The position numbers were made by a program, and so were the translations under genes. A stretch of 64,000 nt of DNA from F1-60-MAGs104 sp964355975 (lineage in GTDB: Bacteria > Planctomycetota > Phycisphaerae > Phycisphaerales > SM1A02). Below, piece after piece: positions 16,089 to 25,170 of this stretch. The notes beneath the pieces were generated by a model. The model was not told where the DNA came from. It did not search any database and saw nothing but the letters and a program-made list of their open reading frames with translations. Location: contig CAYHFW010000001.1 of NCBI GenBank assembly GCA_964355975.1, positions 259,250-323,249 on the forward strand. The letters run 5' to 3'. Numbering within the stretch: position 1 is the stretch's first letter; each line of letters starts with the position of its first letter.

Positions 16089-17726
16089 ATGAAGAGCACC
16101 GTGGATGGGTTGCGAGCAAACACCGATGCATTTGTCGTTCTGAGTGCAAAGATCGAACAGGGGGGCGGCCCCGGAGGCGTCGAGCGGCAGCACCGCCACG
16201 GGCGGCTGACAGCGCGCGAACGCGTCGGGTTGCTTCTCGACCCCAAATCCCCGCATCTCGAGTGTGGTTTGCTCAGCGCATGGAATATGTACCGCGAATA
16301 CGGCGGAGCACCTGGAGCGGGTGTGATCACCACGATCGGGCAGGTCGAGGGAAGGCTCTGCATGGTGGTCGCAAACGATGCGACTGTGAAGGCGGGGGCG
16401 TTCTTTCCGATGACGTGCAAGAAAATTATCCGTGCGCAAGAGATCGCCCAGCGCGCGCGACTGCCACTGATTTATCTCGTTGACAGCGCAGGCGTGTTTC
16501 TACCGCTGCAAGAAGATGTCTTTCCAGACACCGATGACTTTGGACGCATCTTTCGAAACAACGCCGTCATCTCTGCCGCTGGAATACCGCAGTATGCGGC
16601 CATCATGGGCAACTGTGTTGCAGGCGGTGGATACCTCCCCGTGCTCTGCGACACGCTCTTGATGACTGAGGGAAGTGGTCTCTATCTCGCGGGACCAGCA
16701 CTCGTGAAGGCGGCGATTGGCCAAGAGGTTTCGAGCGAGGATCTCGGCGGTGCAACGATGCATGCGCAGATCTCTGGAACGATCGACTTTCACGAGAAGG
16801 ATGATCCAACATGCATCACCCGATTGCGCCGTCTCATGCTGATGAACGCATCGGCTGCGCACGCATCGACGGCACCGGTGGAAGCGGTTGATGCAGAGCG
16901 CGCGACCGATGATGTCTACAACGTCTATCGCGGCGATCTCGGCGCGCAGTACGACATGCGCGATCTCTTGAAATGTGTGATTGATCGCAATTCAAGCGAC
17001 GAGTATCGAGCAGACTCTGGCCCATCCATCGTTTGTCTCTATGCGCGAATCGGAGGATTTCCCGTAGGAATTGTGGCAAATCAGCGCAAGATGACTGAGC
17101 GCCATCTGCCCGGTGGCAAGAGTGGTCCGACCACTTCGAAGTGCATGCCCGCGGTCATCTATGACGACAGCGCCGAGAAGGCAGCGCGATTCATCATGGA
17201 CGTGAACCAGCGCAAGATCCCACTGCTCTTCGTGCACGACACAACTGGATTCATGGTTGGCCGCGACAGTGAACAGGGGGGGATCATTCGCAGCGGCGCC
17301 AAATTGGTGAACGCGATGGCCAATTCGATCGTGCCCAAGATCGTGTTGATCGCCGGCAACTCCTATGGCGCTGGCAACTACGCGATGTGTGGTCGGGCAT
17401 TCGATCCGTTCCTCACGCTCGCATGGCCAGGATCGCGCTGTGCGGTGATGGGTGCGAATCAAGCTGCCAATACGTTGTTGCAAATCGATCTCGCGGCACG
17501 CGAGCGCAAGGGCGAGGCAGTCGATGAGGCGACGCGCGCACAACTGCTCGCGGCGATCAGCGCCTCTTATCAAGAGCAGCAGGACATTCGCTACGCAGCG
17601 AGCCGTGGATGGGTCGATCGAATCATCGAGCCACACCGCACGCGCGACGAACTCATCCTTGCACTGCGTATCGCGGCGCAGGCGCCGATTGTGGGATCCT
17701 TTCAAACGGGCGTGTTTCAGACGTGA
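16089..17726 (+). CDS. Biotin-dependent acyl-CoA carboxylase beta subunit (methylcrotonyl-CoA carboxylase-like)
   Basis: 545 residues from ATG 16089; longer upstream in-frame starts overlap the rpsO side and are unlikely. Both halves of the carboxyltransferase fold are present: HGRLTARERVGLLLDP at the start, then VDSAGVFLPLQEDVFPD with AGIPQYAAIMGNCVAGGGYLP, and in the second half LFVHDTTGFMVGRDSEQGGI and GNSYGAGNYAMCGRAFDP. The FLPLQEDVFPD and DDFGRIFRNN pattern is closest to methylcrotonyl-CoA carboxylase beta rather than propionyl-CoA carboxylase. The enzyme moves carboxyl from biotin to an acyl-CoA, for example in leucine breakdown. No biotin carboxylase alpha subunit is next to it. rdgB starts within its stop codon. 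Confidence 0.88.
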   Translation: MKSTVDGLRANTDAFVVLSAKIEQGGGPGGVERQHRHGRLTARERVGLLLDPKSPHLECGLLSAWNMYREYGGAPGAGVITTIGQVEGRLCMVVANDATVKAGAFFPMTCKKIIRAQEIAQRARLPLIYLVDSAGVFLPLQEDVFPDTDDFGRIFRNNAVISAAGIPQYAAIMGNCVAGGGYLPVLCDTLLMTEGSGLYLAGPALVKAAIGQEVSSEDLGGATMHAQISGTIDFHEKDDPTCITRLRRLMLMNASAAHASTAPVEAVDAERATDDVYNVYRGDLGAQYDMRDLLKCVIDRNSSDEYRADSGPSIVCLYARIGGFPVGIVANQRKMTERHLPGGKSGPTTSKCMPAVIYDDSAEKAARFIMDVNQRKIPLLFVHDTTGFMVGRDSEQGGIIRSGAKLVNAMANSIVPKIVLIAGNSYGAGNYAMCGRAFDPFLTLAWPGSRCAVMGANQAANTLLQIDLAARERKGEAVDEATRAQLLAAISASYQEQQDIRYAASRGWVDRIIEPHRTRDELILALRIAAQAPIVGSFQTGVFQT

Positions 17727-18349
17727 TGCAGCCGCTCGTCATCGCGACCGGAAACCCGCATAAGGTCGATGAGATTCGCGCGGTCCTTGGCGGGTTGGGA
17801 ATTCAGGTTGTCTCGCTGACCGACGTTGGCGGGGGAAGCCTCGCTGAGCCCGATGAAACTGGGGCTTCGTTCGCACAGAACGCACGAATCAAAGCGACCG
17901 AGTACGCGCGCGCTCTCTCACGCGTGGTGCTTGCGGATGATTCAGGGTTCGTCGTGGATGCCCTCGACGGTGCTCCAGGCGTGCACAGCGCGCGGTGGTC
18001 TGGTCTAGGAAGCACGCGCCAAGAACGCGATGCGGCGAACAACGAAAAACTCATTCGCGAACTTGCCAAAGTGCCAGAGCGCACGCGCGCTGCGCGATTC
18101 GTCTGTGCGATGTGCGTCGCTGCAGCAGATGGATCGATTCTCGCTGAGTCAGAAGGAACCTTCGAGGGGGTGGTGACGATGAGTCCGCGCGGTTCGAACG
18201 GATTTGGATACGACCCATACCTCGTGGTCGATGAGCAGGGGCGCACAAGCGCTGAACTTTCTCCCGACGAGAAGAACGCATGCAGCCATCGCGGTGCCGC
18301 CACACGCGCCATCAGCGCGCTGCTCGCGCAGCGGCTCGCTCTATCCTGA
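17726..18349 (+). CDS. rdgB: RdgB/HAM1 family non-canonical purine NTP pyrophosphatase
   Basis: 207 residues from ATG 17726, which overlaps the preceding TGA by one base. It starts with the family signature VIATGNPHKVDEIRAVL, followed by SFAQNARIKATEYARAL, then VLADDSGFVVDALDGAPGVHSARWSG split over the metal-binding segment, and FGYDPYLVVDE with ELSPDEKNACSHRGAA. The enzyme hydrolyses ITP, dITP and XTP to monophosphates to keep deaminated purines out of nucleic acid. The overlap with the carboxylase gene suggests translational coupling, though the functions are unrelated. Confidence 0.96.
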   Translation: MQPLVIATGNPHKVDEIRAVLGGLGIQVVSLTDVGGGSLAEPDETGASFAQNARIKATEYARALSRVVLADDSGFVVDALDGAPGVHSARWSGLGSTRQERDAANNEKLIRELAKVPERTRAARFVCAMCVAAADGSILAESEGTFEGVVTMSPRGSNGFGYDPYLVVDEQGRTSAELSPDEKNACSHRGAATRAISALLAQRLALS

Positions 18350-18354
18350 GCCGC

Positions 18355-19623
18355 GTGTCAATCTCGCTTCCCGTTCTTGCGCTCTCAACACCAGGGCAGC
18401 GATATTCCTGTCATGGCTGCGGCAATTGCTGCCGCGATTTCACCGTGCAACTTCGAGAGGCCGATGTCGCACGCCTCGTCGAGCAACGATGGAATGAGCG
18501 ACTCGGGTTGAATCCAATCGTCGAGTTTCGCGGGCAGAAGTATCTGCGGCAGCGGGCGGATGGCGCATGCGTTTTCTTGCTCAACGATGGACGCTGTCAG
18601 GTGCACGGCGAGTTTGGATTTGAGAAGAAGCCGATCGCCTGCCAGATGTTTCCATTTATGTTGGCTCCCGCAACGCGCAGTGTGCAGATGGGTGTGAGCT
18701 TCGCCTGTCAGAGCGTGGTCGAGAACAAGGGCGAGCTCTACAAGGGGCAAGTGCCCGACGCTGTGCGAATCGCGCTGCGCGGAGTGCCCGAGGTCTTGCA
18801 GCCCGCGCGAGCGGTCGATCTTGCGCGCAATCGTCAGGCAGAACCCAGCGAAATCGAGTGGCTGACAAGTCGGTTGGTTCGGTGGATTGAAAGCGATGCG
18901 CCGCTGCATGTGCGCCTCGACGGAATTGCATGGATTGCCCAAACCCTTACAGCAGCACGGCTGCAAAATGTGCGTGGGGCACAGTGGCGAGAACTTCTCG
19001 ATGTGCTCTTTGGCGCGCTGTCGGCAGAGTTGCCACTGCATCCAATCGAGCCTGCTTCGCATCGCCAACATGCGCTCCTGCAGAGCGCGATTTTCGCACG
19101 CACTGAGGATCCAAAGCCGATGTCGGTGGGTGCCCCGAGTCGGCTTCTTGCAATCGTGAGTCAGTTGCGCCGCAGTCGCAGGTGGCGAACGGGAAGTGGT
19201 GACCGAATCGTTCCGGCAATTGGATCGGCGGCTGCTACCGCTGTCACATTCGCGCAGGTGTGGAATGTCACTGCGCAAAGCGGCGCCGATGAGCACGAAT
19301 CAATCGATGCTCTCATGACGCGCTGGCTTCGCGCGTCAATTGAAGGAGGACGGGTGTGGGGATCTGGGTACTACGGATGGAGTGCAGTCGACGGACTCGC
19401 AGCGCTTTCACTCTGCGCCGCATGTGTCGGATGGCTCGCGCGATTCGAAGCGGCGCGCGCGTCGCAGCCGTCAGTGCGGCTCGCCGATGTGCAATCTGCG
19501 CTGCGCCGGATCGACCGAACGTCTGGTCGCGCTCCCTGGCTTGGTCGCAACTCAGAGCGGCTGCGCCTCGCATTTCTTGTGCGCGATGATGGATTGCGTC
19601 GGGTCTTGCGCGACCACTTCTAG
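18355..19623 (+). CDS. YkgJ-type cysteine-cluster protein with a large C-terminal extension
   Basis: 422 residues from GTG 18355, six bases after the rdgB stop; an ATG at 18280 would overlap rdgB deeply. The N-terminal 130 residues carry the YkgJ/Fe-S-type pattern: SCHGCGNCCRDFTVQL, then GACVFLLNDGRCQVHGEFG, then KPIACQMFPF and a later Cys in SFACQSV. These eight or so cysteines are expected to bind zinc or an Fe-S cluster. The remaining 290 residues have no motif I recognise and contain a few amphipathic or weakly hydrophobic segments. Enzymatic role unknown. It closes a three-gene operon and is followed by a repeat element. Confidence 0.82.
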   Translation: MSISLPVLALSTPGQRYSCHGCGNCCRDFTVQLREADVARLVEQRWNERLGLNPIVEFRGQKYLRQRADGACVFLLNDGRCQVHGEFGFEKKPIACQMFPFMLAPATRSVQMGVSFACQSVVENKGELYKGQVPDAVRIALRGVPEVLQPARAVDLARNRQAEPSEIEWLTSRLVRWIESDAPLHVRLDGIAWIAQTLTAARLQNVRGAQWRELLDVLFGALSAELPLHPIEPASHRQHALLQSAIFARTEDPKPMSVGAPSRLLAIVSQLRRSRRWRTGSGDRIVPAIGSAAATAVTFAQVWNVTAQSGADEHESIDALMTRWLRASIEGGRVWGSGYYGWSAVDGLAALSLCAACVGWLARFEAARASQPSVRLADVQSALRRIDRTSGRAPWLGRNSERLRLAFLVRDDGLRRVLRDHF

Positions 19624-19708
19624 CACGATGCTCAGATAGTTCGCATTCCTCACGTTGTGCAGCGCACGCCTTGACGCCCCGTTTCACAGGCTGTTCGCTT
19701 GCGTACAT

Positions 19709-19804
19709 GCGGTGGAATCCTTCGCTCGGACGAGTTCCCGAGACGAGCAAGTCTGCGCAGCTCGGCGAGGGCTGTTTGAGTCCCGAGTGAAGGATTCCGC
19801 CGCG
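19709..19804 (-). repeat. Interspersed palindromic repeat, copy C
   Basis: About 96 bp, the reverse complement of the copy A orientation, with the same inverted ends (GCGGTGGAATCCTTCGCTCG at the left, GAGTGAAGGATTCCGCCGCG at the right). The left flank has CGCTTGCGTAC, the complement of the flank following copy A. It sits between the convergent ends of the cysteine-cluster gene and the flippase-like gene. 19624-19821 has no gene. Confidence 0.9.
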
Positions 19805-19821
19805 ATTTCGCTCTCTCTCGC

Positions 19822-20826
19822 TCAGTTGCGTCGCGCGTTCAAAAGTCTGCGGGTCATCCAAAACGCGAGTGGCACTCCACCGATGAGGGCCGCGAGCGCC
19901 TCTCCAGCCGAGTCGATGATCGAAAGTTGCACGAACGCAGCGTCAATTCCCTCATTGAATCCCTTCGCTGCGAGCAACTGTGCGACGAGGGCAAATCCAG
20001 CTTCGCGAAATCCAAGGCGCCCAAGCGGACCGAGACTCGCCAAGAGTCCTGTGCATGCGAGGGCGAAACTGTCGGCGTAGTCGAGGCTCAGTCCGAGGAT
20101 TTTTGCTGCAAGAATTGTTCGCACGCCGTTGAGAGCAAGGTCGACACAGCGAATTGGCAGACAGATGAGCAGTGCGCGACCATCGCCGATGATGCGTGCG
20201 GTTTCGCGAAAACGCTTGGGAACAATCGAGAGTCGCGTGATCCACCAGAGCATCACCGTCATCGCCGCCGTTAGTCCAACCGCGAGGCCGACCCATGCCC
20301 ATCCAAACGAGCGCAGCAGAAATGTTGCGGCGATCACTCCACCGATCGGAAGCAAGAATGTGAGCAGGTCAAGACCGAACCAGTTGACGATTTCGAAGAA
20401 ACGCAGTCGATCGACGCGCATGTGATAGGTGACACGCGCGATCATCCCCAGGCGCAGGGGCGCAAAATTTGCGAGTGTGCAGACCCAGTTCACTGCGCTC
20501 ACCGATCGCAAAGTCGGCAGCGCGCGCTCGTGCGAACGAGGCTCACCGTTGAGTCGCGGCCGCACCGGTTCGAGTGTGAGCCGAAACAGCAGTCCATTGA
20601 GAACAATGCTTGCAGCACTGACGGCCACGATGGCGGCGATGATCCACGGATCGGCGCTTCGAACGCGCGACCAGTCTCCTTTGGACGATGCGTACCAAAC
20701 ACACCAGACAAGAATCGCGAGGCCAACGGCATAACCAATCCCTTGGAACACCTTTGAGCGCAACGACATTTTCGCCGGTCCATCCGAACCAGAAAGAGTG
20801 TTGTCGCCGTCCATGGCCGCGTTCAT
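19822..20826 (-). CDS. Flippase-like integral membrane protein (LPG synthase transmembrane-domain family)
   Basis: 334 residues with about seven or eight hydrophobic segments. The region NFAPLRLGMIARVTYHM and the later SLGPLGRLGFREAGFALVAQ match the pattern of the lysylphosphatidylglycerol synthase TM/UPF0104 family, which has P-L-R-x-G-E/M and GxxGxREA motifs. There is no aminoacyl-transfer domain, so it would move a lipid or lipid-linked molecule rather than make lysyl-lipids. It is 23 bp downstream of floA in the same direction and likely part of the NfeD-FloA membrane operon. The start is uncertain (ATG at 20826, 20814 or 20769). Confidence 0.75.
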   Translation of the reverse strand: MNAAMDGDNTLSGSDGPAKMSLRSKVFQGIGYAVGLAILVWCVWYASSKGDWSRVRSADPWIIAAIVAVSAASIVLNGLLFRLTLEPVRPRLNGEPRSHERALPTLRSVSAVNWVCTLANFAPLRLGMIARVTYHMRVDRLRFFEIVNWFGLDLLTFLLPIGGVIAATFLLRSFGWAWVGLAVGLTAAMTVMLWWITRLSIVPKRFRETARIIGDGRALLICLPIRCVDLALNGVRTILAAKILGLSLDYADSFALACTGLLASLGPLGRLGFREAGFALVAQLLAAKGFNEGIDAAFVQLSIIDSAGEALAALIGGVPLAFWMTRRLLNARRN

Positions 20827-20849
20827 GAGTGACTCACCCTGGCGGTCAG

Positions 20850-21863
20850 TTATGAGGGATGCTTGCCGATGGCAGAGCGCATGTCGGTGTCGGCGATCAC
20901 ATTCTTCATCTTGTAATAGTCCATGACTCCAAGGTGCCCAGCGCGAAATGCATCGGCAATCGCACGAGGAATATCTGCTTCAGCGAGGATGACCTGCGCG
21001 CGATTCTTCTGTCCCTCGGCGAGAAACTCAGCTTCGAGCGCGACCGCAAGAGCGCGGCGCTGTTCAGCCTGCGCTTGATAGCGCTTGGTGTCTGCCTCAG
21101 CCTGTGCAGCCTGCAATTGTGCGCCGATGTTCTCGCCCACATCGACATCGGCGATGTCAATCGAGAGAATCTCAAACGCCGTGCCAGAGTCGAGCCCCTT
21201 TGCGAGCACTGTCTTTGAAATGCGATCTGGATTTTCAAGAACGCTCTTGTGATCGGTAGCCGATCCGATGGTTGAGATGATGCCTTCGCCGACACGCGCG
21301 ATGATCGTCTCTTCGGTCGCGCCTCCCACGAGCCGAGAGATGTTGGTGCGCACCGTGACGCGCGCCTTCGCACGCAACTGAATGCCATCCTTCGCAACGG
21401 CGTCGATCGTTTGCTTGCCTGATGCGGGGTTTGGGCAATCGATGACCTTCGGCATGACGGAGGTGTTGACGGCGTCGACAATGTCGCGGCCCGCGAGATC
21501 GATCGCAACGGCGCGGTCCCACGGAAGATCGATGCCAGCCTTTTCTGCGGCGATCATTGCGCGAACCACATTGGTCACACGTCCACCTGCCAGAAAGTGC
21601 GCTTCCATGTGCTGGGTGCTGATATCAAGACCAGTCTTCTTGGCGCTGATGCGATTGAGCACGATGAGCGAAGGATTGACCTTTCGAAGCCGCATCATGA
21701 TCAGGTCGAGCAGACTCACTGGCGCGCCGCTCAACCATGCTTGAATCCAAAGTTGCAGATACTGCCCGAGAATGAGCAGGAACACGAGCCCGATGACGCC
21801 GACGACGGCGAGGCCGACCCATGCCCACGGTTCAACAGCAAGAAAGAGAGTTGATTGAATCAT
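20850..21863 (-). CDS. floA: Flotillin-like protein FloA
   Basis: 337 residues from ATG 21863; an ATG at 21887 overlapping the upstream stop would add eight residues. The first 35 residues hold a membrane hairpin, followed by VSLLDLIMMRLRKVNPSLIV and a SPFH-like domain (QTIDAVAKDGIQLRAKARVT, RVGEGIISTIGS). A coiled coil rich in Ala/Glu/Gln (QAAQAEADTKRYQAQAEQRR) near 230-280 is typical. FloA oligomerises at the inner membrane and organises functional membrane microdomains. It is encoded directly after two NfeD proteins, the known genomic pairing. Length is close to B. subtilis FloA. Confidence 0.94.
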   Translation of the reverse strand: MIQSTLFLAVEPWAWVGLAVVGVIGLVFLLILGQYLQLWIQAWLSGAPVSLLDLIMMRLRKVNPSLIVLNRISAKKTGLDISTQHMEAHFLAGGRVTNVVRAMIAAEKAGIDLPWDRAVAIDLAGRDIVDAVNTSVMPKVIDCPNPASGKQTIDAVAKDGIQLRAKARVTVRTNISRLVGGATEETIIARVGEGIISTIGSATDHKSVLENPDRISKTVLAKGLDSGTAFEILSIDIADVDVGENIGAQLQAAQAEADTKRYQAQAEQRRALAVALEAEFLAEGQKNRAQVILAEADIPRAIADAFRAGHLGVMDYYKMKNVIADTDMRSAIGKHPS

Positions 21864-21883
21864 CCCCGAAGGGTACCGCGACC

Positions 21884-22507
21884 TCATGAAGGCGGGGTCG
21901 CGCGCGAGTCGCGCTCGCGAACGCGCAACTGTCCATCAATCGCATCGATCACAATGATCGCGACACCCATCTCAATCACGCCATTTTCGGCCACGGCATC
22001 GAGTCGAAGCCCGTCGACGCGAACGAATCCAACGGGCCGTAGCGTTGTGAGGGTCATGCCCTCGAGTCCAACGAGTGCGGCGAGTTGCCGTGCAGAAGCG
22101 GTGGCGACGACGCCGCTCCGTCCGACCGCTGGATTGTCTGTTGCGCGCTCATCATCGCTCGCGTGTCTGCGCGGCCCGTCTGCATCCTCTTTGAGAATCA
22201 TGCGGTTGGCGATGGGAGTCTTTGACCACAACTTCACGACGAGCAGAACAACAATCGGACTTCCCGCGCACATCACCGCGAGGTAGATGCCACCCCAGTT
22301 CACGTCGTACGCAAACATCGACGCGATCGAACCCACGGCGCTGACTCCTGTCATGACGGCGAGCACTCCCCCCGAAGGCACGAAGAGTTCAAGCAGCAGA
22401 AGTGCGATGGCCAATCCCAACAGTCCAAGTGCAACGAAGAGATAAATTTCTTCGCGCGGTGGTGCCTGTGCGAGTTGGGCGAGTTGAAGGGTGAACATCA
22501 CGCGCAT
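21884..22507 (-). CDS. Short NfeD-family membrane protein
   Basis: 207 residues. Two or three transmembrane segments lie in the first 90 (YLFVALGLLGLAIALLLLEL; VLAVMTGVSAVGSIA; YLAVMCAGSPIVVLLVV). These are followed by a linker and a C-terminal NfeD OB-fold with LVGLEGMTLTTLRPVGFVRV and DGLRLDAVAENGVIEMGVAI. It lacks a protease domain. NfeD proteins partner flotillins in the membrane. It overlaps the preceding long NfeD gene by 10 bp and ends at the floA start region, so the three are probably co-translated. Confidence 0.88.
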   Translation of the reverse strand: MRVMFTLQLAQLAQAPPREEIYLFVALGLLGLAIALLLLELFVPSGGVLAVMTGVSAVGSIASMFAYDVNWGGIYLAVMCAGSPIVVLLVVKLWSKTPIANRMILKEDADGPRRHASDDERATDNPAVGRSGVVATASARQLAALVGLEGMTLTTLRPVGFVRVDGLRLDAVAENGVIEMGVAIIVIDAIDGQLRVRERDSRATPPS

Positions 22508-24174
22508 TCTCCTCGATCTGTCGTCGGTGCGCCAGAGTCGGCGCCGTCGATGGGTTCGACTTCGACGCTCGTCCCGCGATGTCGCACGACGCGCACTCGC
22601 GCACCTGCTTCGACGAATTCGCCTGTGGTCTGCGCATCAAGAGTTTGGTTTTCAAAGAGCACCCTTCCACTCGGACGCAGCGTTGTGAGCGCCGTCGCAA
22701 TACTCGAGATCGGCGGCAGTTCGCGTGCGGGCGTGATCGCATCGCTTCGTTGGGATGACGCAACCGTCGTCAGGATCGCGCGCCGTGCGAGGGGCGATTG
22801 CGGCAGTGACTTTGACGCGAACCAGAGAATGGTGATCGAGCCAAAAATTCCAGCGAGGGTCGATCCAATGCTCATGAAAAGTTGCTGTTGCCCAGCGGCC
22901 GATGAGAGGTCGCGGGTGACGAAGCTCGAGACGAGCCCTCCGAGCACGAGCGCGCCGCCAACAACGGCGACCCATCCACCGAGTGGAAGAATGACGAGGT
23001 CGAGTGCCACGAGACCAAGTCCGATCACGACTGCGGCGAGTTCCCACCACTCGGCAAGTCCGACGAAGGCTGGAGCCGCGATGAGCAAAAGCAACGCAAC
23101 GCCAGCAGCCGTTCCGAAGACCCCAAAGCCCGGCGTCAGAGTTTCGAGAACAAATCCAACGAGCAGTATCACGATCAATGCGATGCGCACTGGCCAACTC
23201 GTGAGGAATCGCACGAACCACTCTGACCAACTCTCGTCGAGGCGTGTGATCGACGCCGCTCCAAACCACGCGGCAAGTTCTTTGTCTGAGGCGATTGGTC
23301 CCTTCGCGATGCCGAGCGCAATCGCCTCGTCCGGGTGCAGCACGAGCAACTGATCTGACTTAACGATCTGTCCCACGAGCGTCCACTGGTCGCGTTCGCT
23401 CGCATTGAGTCGCGCGCGCGGCCGCGGGGCGCTTCGGGGACTCTCGAGCACCTCAGTCGGCGCGAACTGTGCAAACCACGGCAGGGGTGCCTCACTCTCG
23501 CCACTCTCTGTCGCGCTCTGGGGCAATTGAGCGAGAAGTGCTTGTCGTGGCGGCGCCTCTCCGAAGAGCTCTTGGTACTCGTGCGCATCAACGAGCGCGC
23601 GCTTGTGCGTCGATGCATTTCGAATGAGCCAGAGTTCAGAACCGAGTCGCACGAATCCCTGCACAAGGTTTTCGTCATATCCGCGCCGCCGGGCACTATC
23701 GACGACTTCAGAGATGATCGGAGCTTCCATTTTCGCGCGCTCGGTGGCAGGAAGTGCAACGAGCCCCGCCCCTGGCACGACTTGAATTGGGGCAGCGTCG
23801 CCGAATGCTGACCCAGGGGCAACAAGAATCTCGCGCGTCGCGAGCGCAAGAATCGTCCCGGCCGAATACGCATGTGGATGAATCCACGCGACTGTGTTGG
23901 CGGGCATCTGCGTCTTAATGAAATGGCAGAGTTGCAAGGTTGCCAACAGGTCGCCACCAGGAGTGTCGAACTCGAGAACGATTGCCTGCGCACCATCCGC
24001 GACGGCGCGCTCAGCGCGTCGCATGACGGAAGCAACAGTCACATCATCGATTGGGCCGCGCACCGAAATGATCGCAACCGAACTCGCCTGCCTCTCTGCA
24101 GGAACAGCCTGCTGCGAAGGGTCGCCACCAGCCCAAAGCAGGAACGTAAGAAAGGCAAGTCGAATGCAGAGCAC
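22498..24174 (-). CDS. Long NfeD protein with ClpP-class serine protease domain
   Basis: 558 residues from GTG 24174. An ATG at 24234 is in frame, but a strong terminator hairpin (24191-24225) lies between it and the signal peptide, so the GTG start after the hairpin is preferred. The new N-terminus (LCIRLAFLTFLLWAGG) is a signal sequence. A ClpP/SppA-like protease fold covers about 30-230: LEFDTPGGDLLATLQL, then HPHAYSAGTILALA with the likely nucleophile Ser. Four or so transmembrane helices fill 340-450, and an OB-like NfeD domain ends the protein (LRPSGRVLFENQTLDAQTTG). It is a membrane-bound periplasmic-facing protease, first gene of the NfeD-FloA operon. Confidence 0.88.
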   Translation of the reverse strand: MLCIRLAFLTFLLWAGGDPSQQAVPAERQASSVAIISVRGPIDDVTVASVMRRAERAVADGAQAIVLEFDTPGGDLLATLQLCHFIKTQMPANTVAWIHPHAYSAGTILALATREILVAPGSAFGDAAPIQVVPGAGLVALPATERAKMEAPIISEVVDSARRRGYDENLVQGFVRLGSELWLIRNASTHKRALVDAHEYQELFGEAPPRQALLAQLPQSATESGESEAPLPWFAQFAPTEVLESPRSAPRPRARLNASERDQWTLVGQIVKSDQLLVLHPDEAIALGIAKGPIASDKELAAWFGAASITRLDESWSEWFVRFLTSWPVRIALIVILLVGFVLETLTPGFGVFGTAAGVALLLLIAAPAFVGLAEWWELAAVVIGLGLVALDLVILPLGGWVAVVGGALVLGGLVSSFVTRDLSSAAGQQQLFMSIGSTLAGIFGSITILWFASKSLPQSPLARRAILTTVASSQRSDAITPARELPPISSIATALTTLRPSGRVLFENQTLDAQTTGEFVEAGARVRVVRHRGTSVEVEPIDGADSGAPTTDRGECA

Positions 24175-24190
24175 GAAGCACGAAATGATA

Positions 24191-24225
24191 GAAAAAAGCC
24201 CCAGCCATCGTTGGCTGGGGCTTTT
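24191..24225 (-). terminator. Intrinsic terminator after the prepilin genes
   Basis: On the minus strand a 13-bp perfect stem (AAAGCCCCAGCCA with TGGCTGGGGCTTT) with a 4-nt loop is followed by TTTTTTC. It lies about 30 bp past the stop of the prepilin gene ending at 24257 and separates it from the NfeD operon. Confidence 0.9.
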
Positions 24226-24256
24226 GAATCTCAAGAATGAACTGTGAAGCGCGAAA

Positions 24257-25123
24257 TCAGTCCCAGCTGGCGATGTGATTCGCTGGAAGAGCTCCAGTGC
24301 AACTGGTCACCAGTTGAATGAGCATGTCGCCGTCTTTGCTCGTGTCGTCGCGCTTGAAAACATTGTCGACGATATTGGTCGTGCCAACGGTGACGAGATC
24401 ACAACCTTCTGGAACGAAGGTTCGGCCGAAAGTGACATGGTTGTCATTGAAGCAGAGGTTGCCATCCCATTCATCTTTCGCTCCGTGAATTTCGAGGGTC
24501 TTCGAAGTCGCGTAGTCGGCGGGAGTAATCGAACCATCTTTGACTCCGCGGTTTCCAAGAACGACCACCTTCGAGTTCACCGAGTTGCGCCATTCACGAG
24601 CGCGGCGAACCGTGTTCGAGAGGGGCATCGTTGCGTACGAGACCGCCGATGCGGTGATTCCAGCCGCGGTGCCGGTGATCTTGTAGTTGGTTTCGTCCCA
24701 GTAGATGTCCGATGCTGGACGGTATGCGTTGTAGTTGTAGTTCGCGCAGATCGCCATCTTTGAACTGGTCTCAGATGGGCTGATGAGAATCTGCGGCGAG
24801 AACATCTGCTTCGCCAAACATGCGGCGTACAGGCTCTGATGTGAATTGCGACTTTCGTCTTCGTTGCCACGACCTGGCAGCTGCGCACCACCGAAGGCCA
24901 AGCGATTGATTTCGCCTGGAGTCGGAAAGCGTCCCTGGGTGCTATCGACCGATGCGATCATCCATCCCTTATGGATCTGCTGAATCTGTGTTGAATCTTT
25001 GACTTGGCGCGCTGTTGCGCGGGCCTTTGCCAGTGCTGGCAAGAGGATTCCAAGCAAGAGCGCGATGATCGCCATGACGACCAGAAGTTCGATCAGAGTG
25101 AATGCACGTTGTGTCTTTTTCAT
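24257..25123 (-). CDS. Prepilin-like secreted protein with type IV pilin leader
   Basis: 288 residues from ATG 25123, which has a GGAG ribosome-binding site seven bases upstream. It has a short basic leader and the pilin motif RAFTLIELLVVMAIIALLLG with Glu at +5, so it should be processed by prepilin peptidase and anchored by its hydrophobic helix. The C-terminal part has LEIHGAKDEWDGNLCFNDNH, resembling the planctomycete prepilin-associated H-x-DG domain that ends with a DGHV-like motif. A paralogue of similar layout lies immediately upstream (start 26109). It is likely a pilus-like or surface component working with the T2SS-type ATPase; the exact role is unknown. Confidence 0.85.
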   Translation of the reverse strand: MKKTQRAFTLIELLVVMAIIALLLGILLPALAKARATARQVKDSTQIQQIHKGWMIASVDSTQGRFPTPGEINRLAFGGAQLPGRGNEDESRNSHQSLYAACLAKQMFSPQILISPSETSSKMAICANYNYNAYRPASDIYWDETNYKITGTAAGITASAVSYATMPLSNTVRRAREWRNSVNSKVVVLGNRGVKDGSITPADYATSKTLEIHGAKDEWDGNLCFNDNHVTFGRTFVPEGCDLVTVGTTNIVDNVFKRDDTSKDGDMLIQLVTSCTGALPANHIASWD

Positions 25124-25170
25124 TGTGTTCTCCAAAAAATATGTATGGCAGGTTGTTGTTTGTGTGAGAT

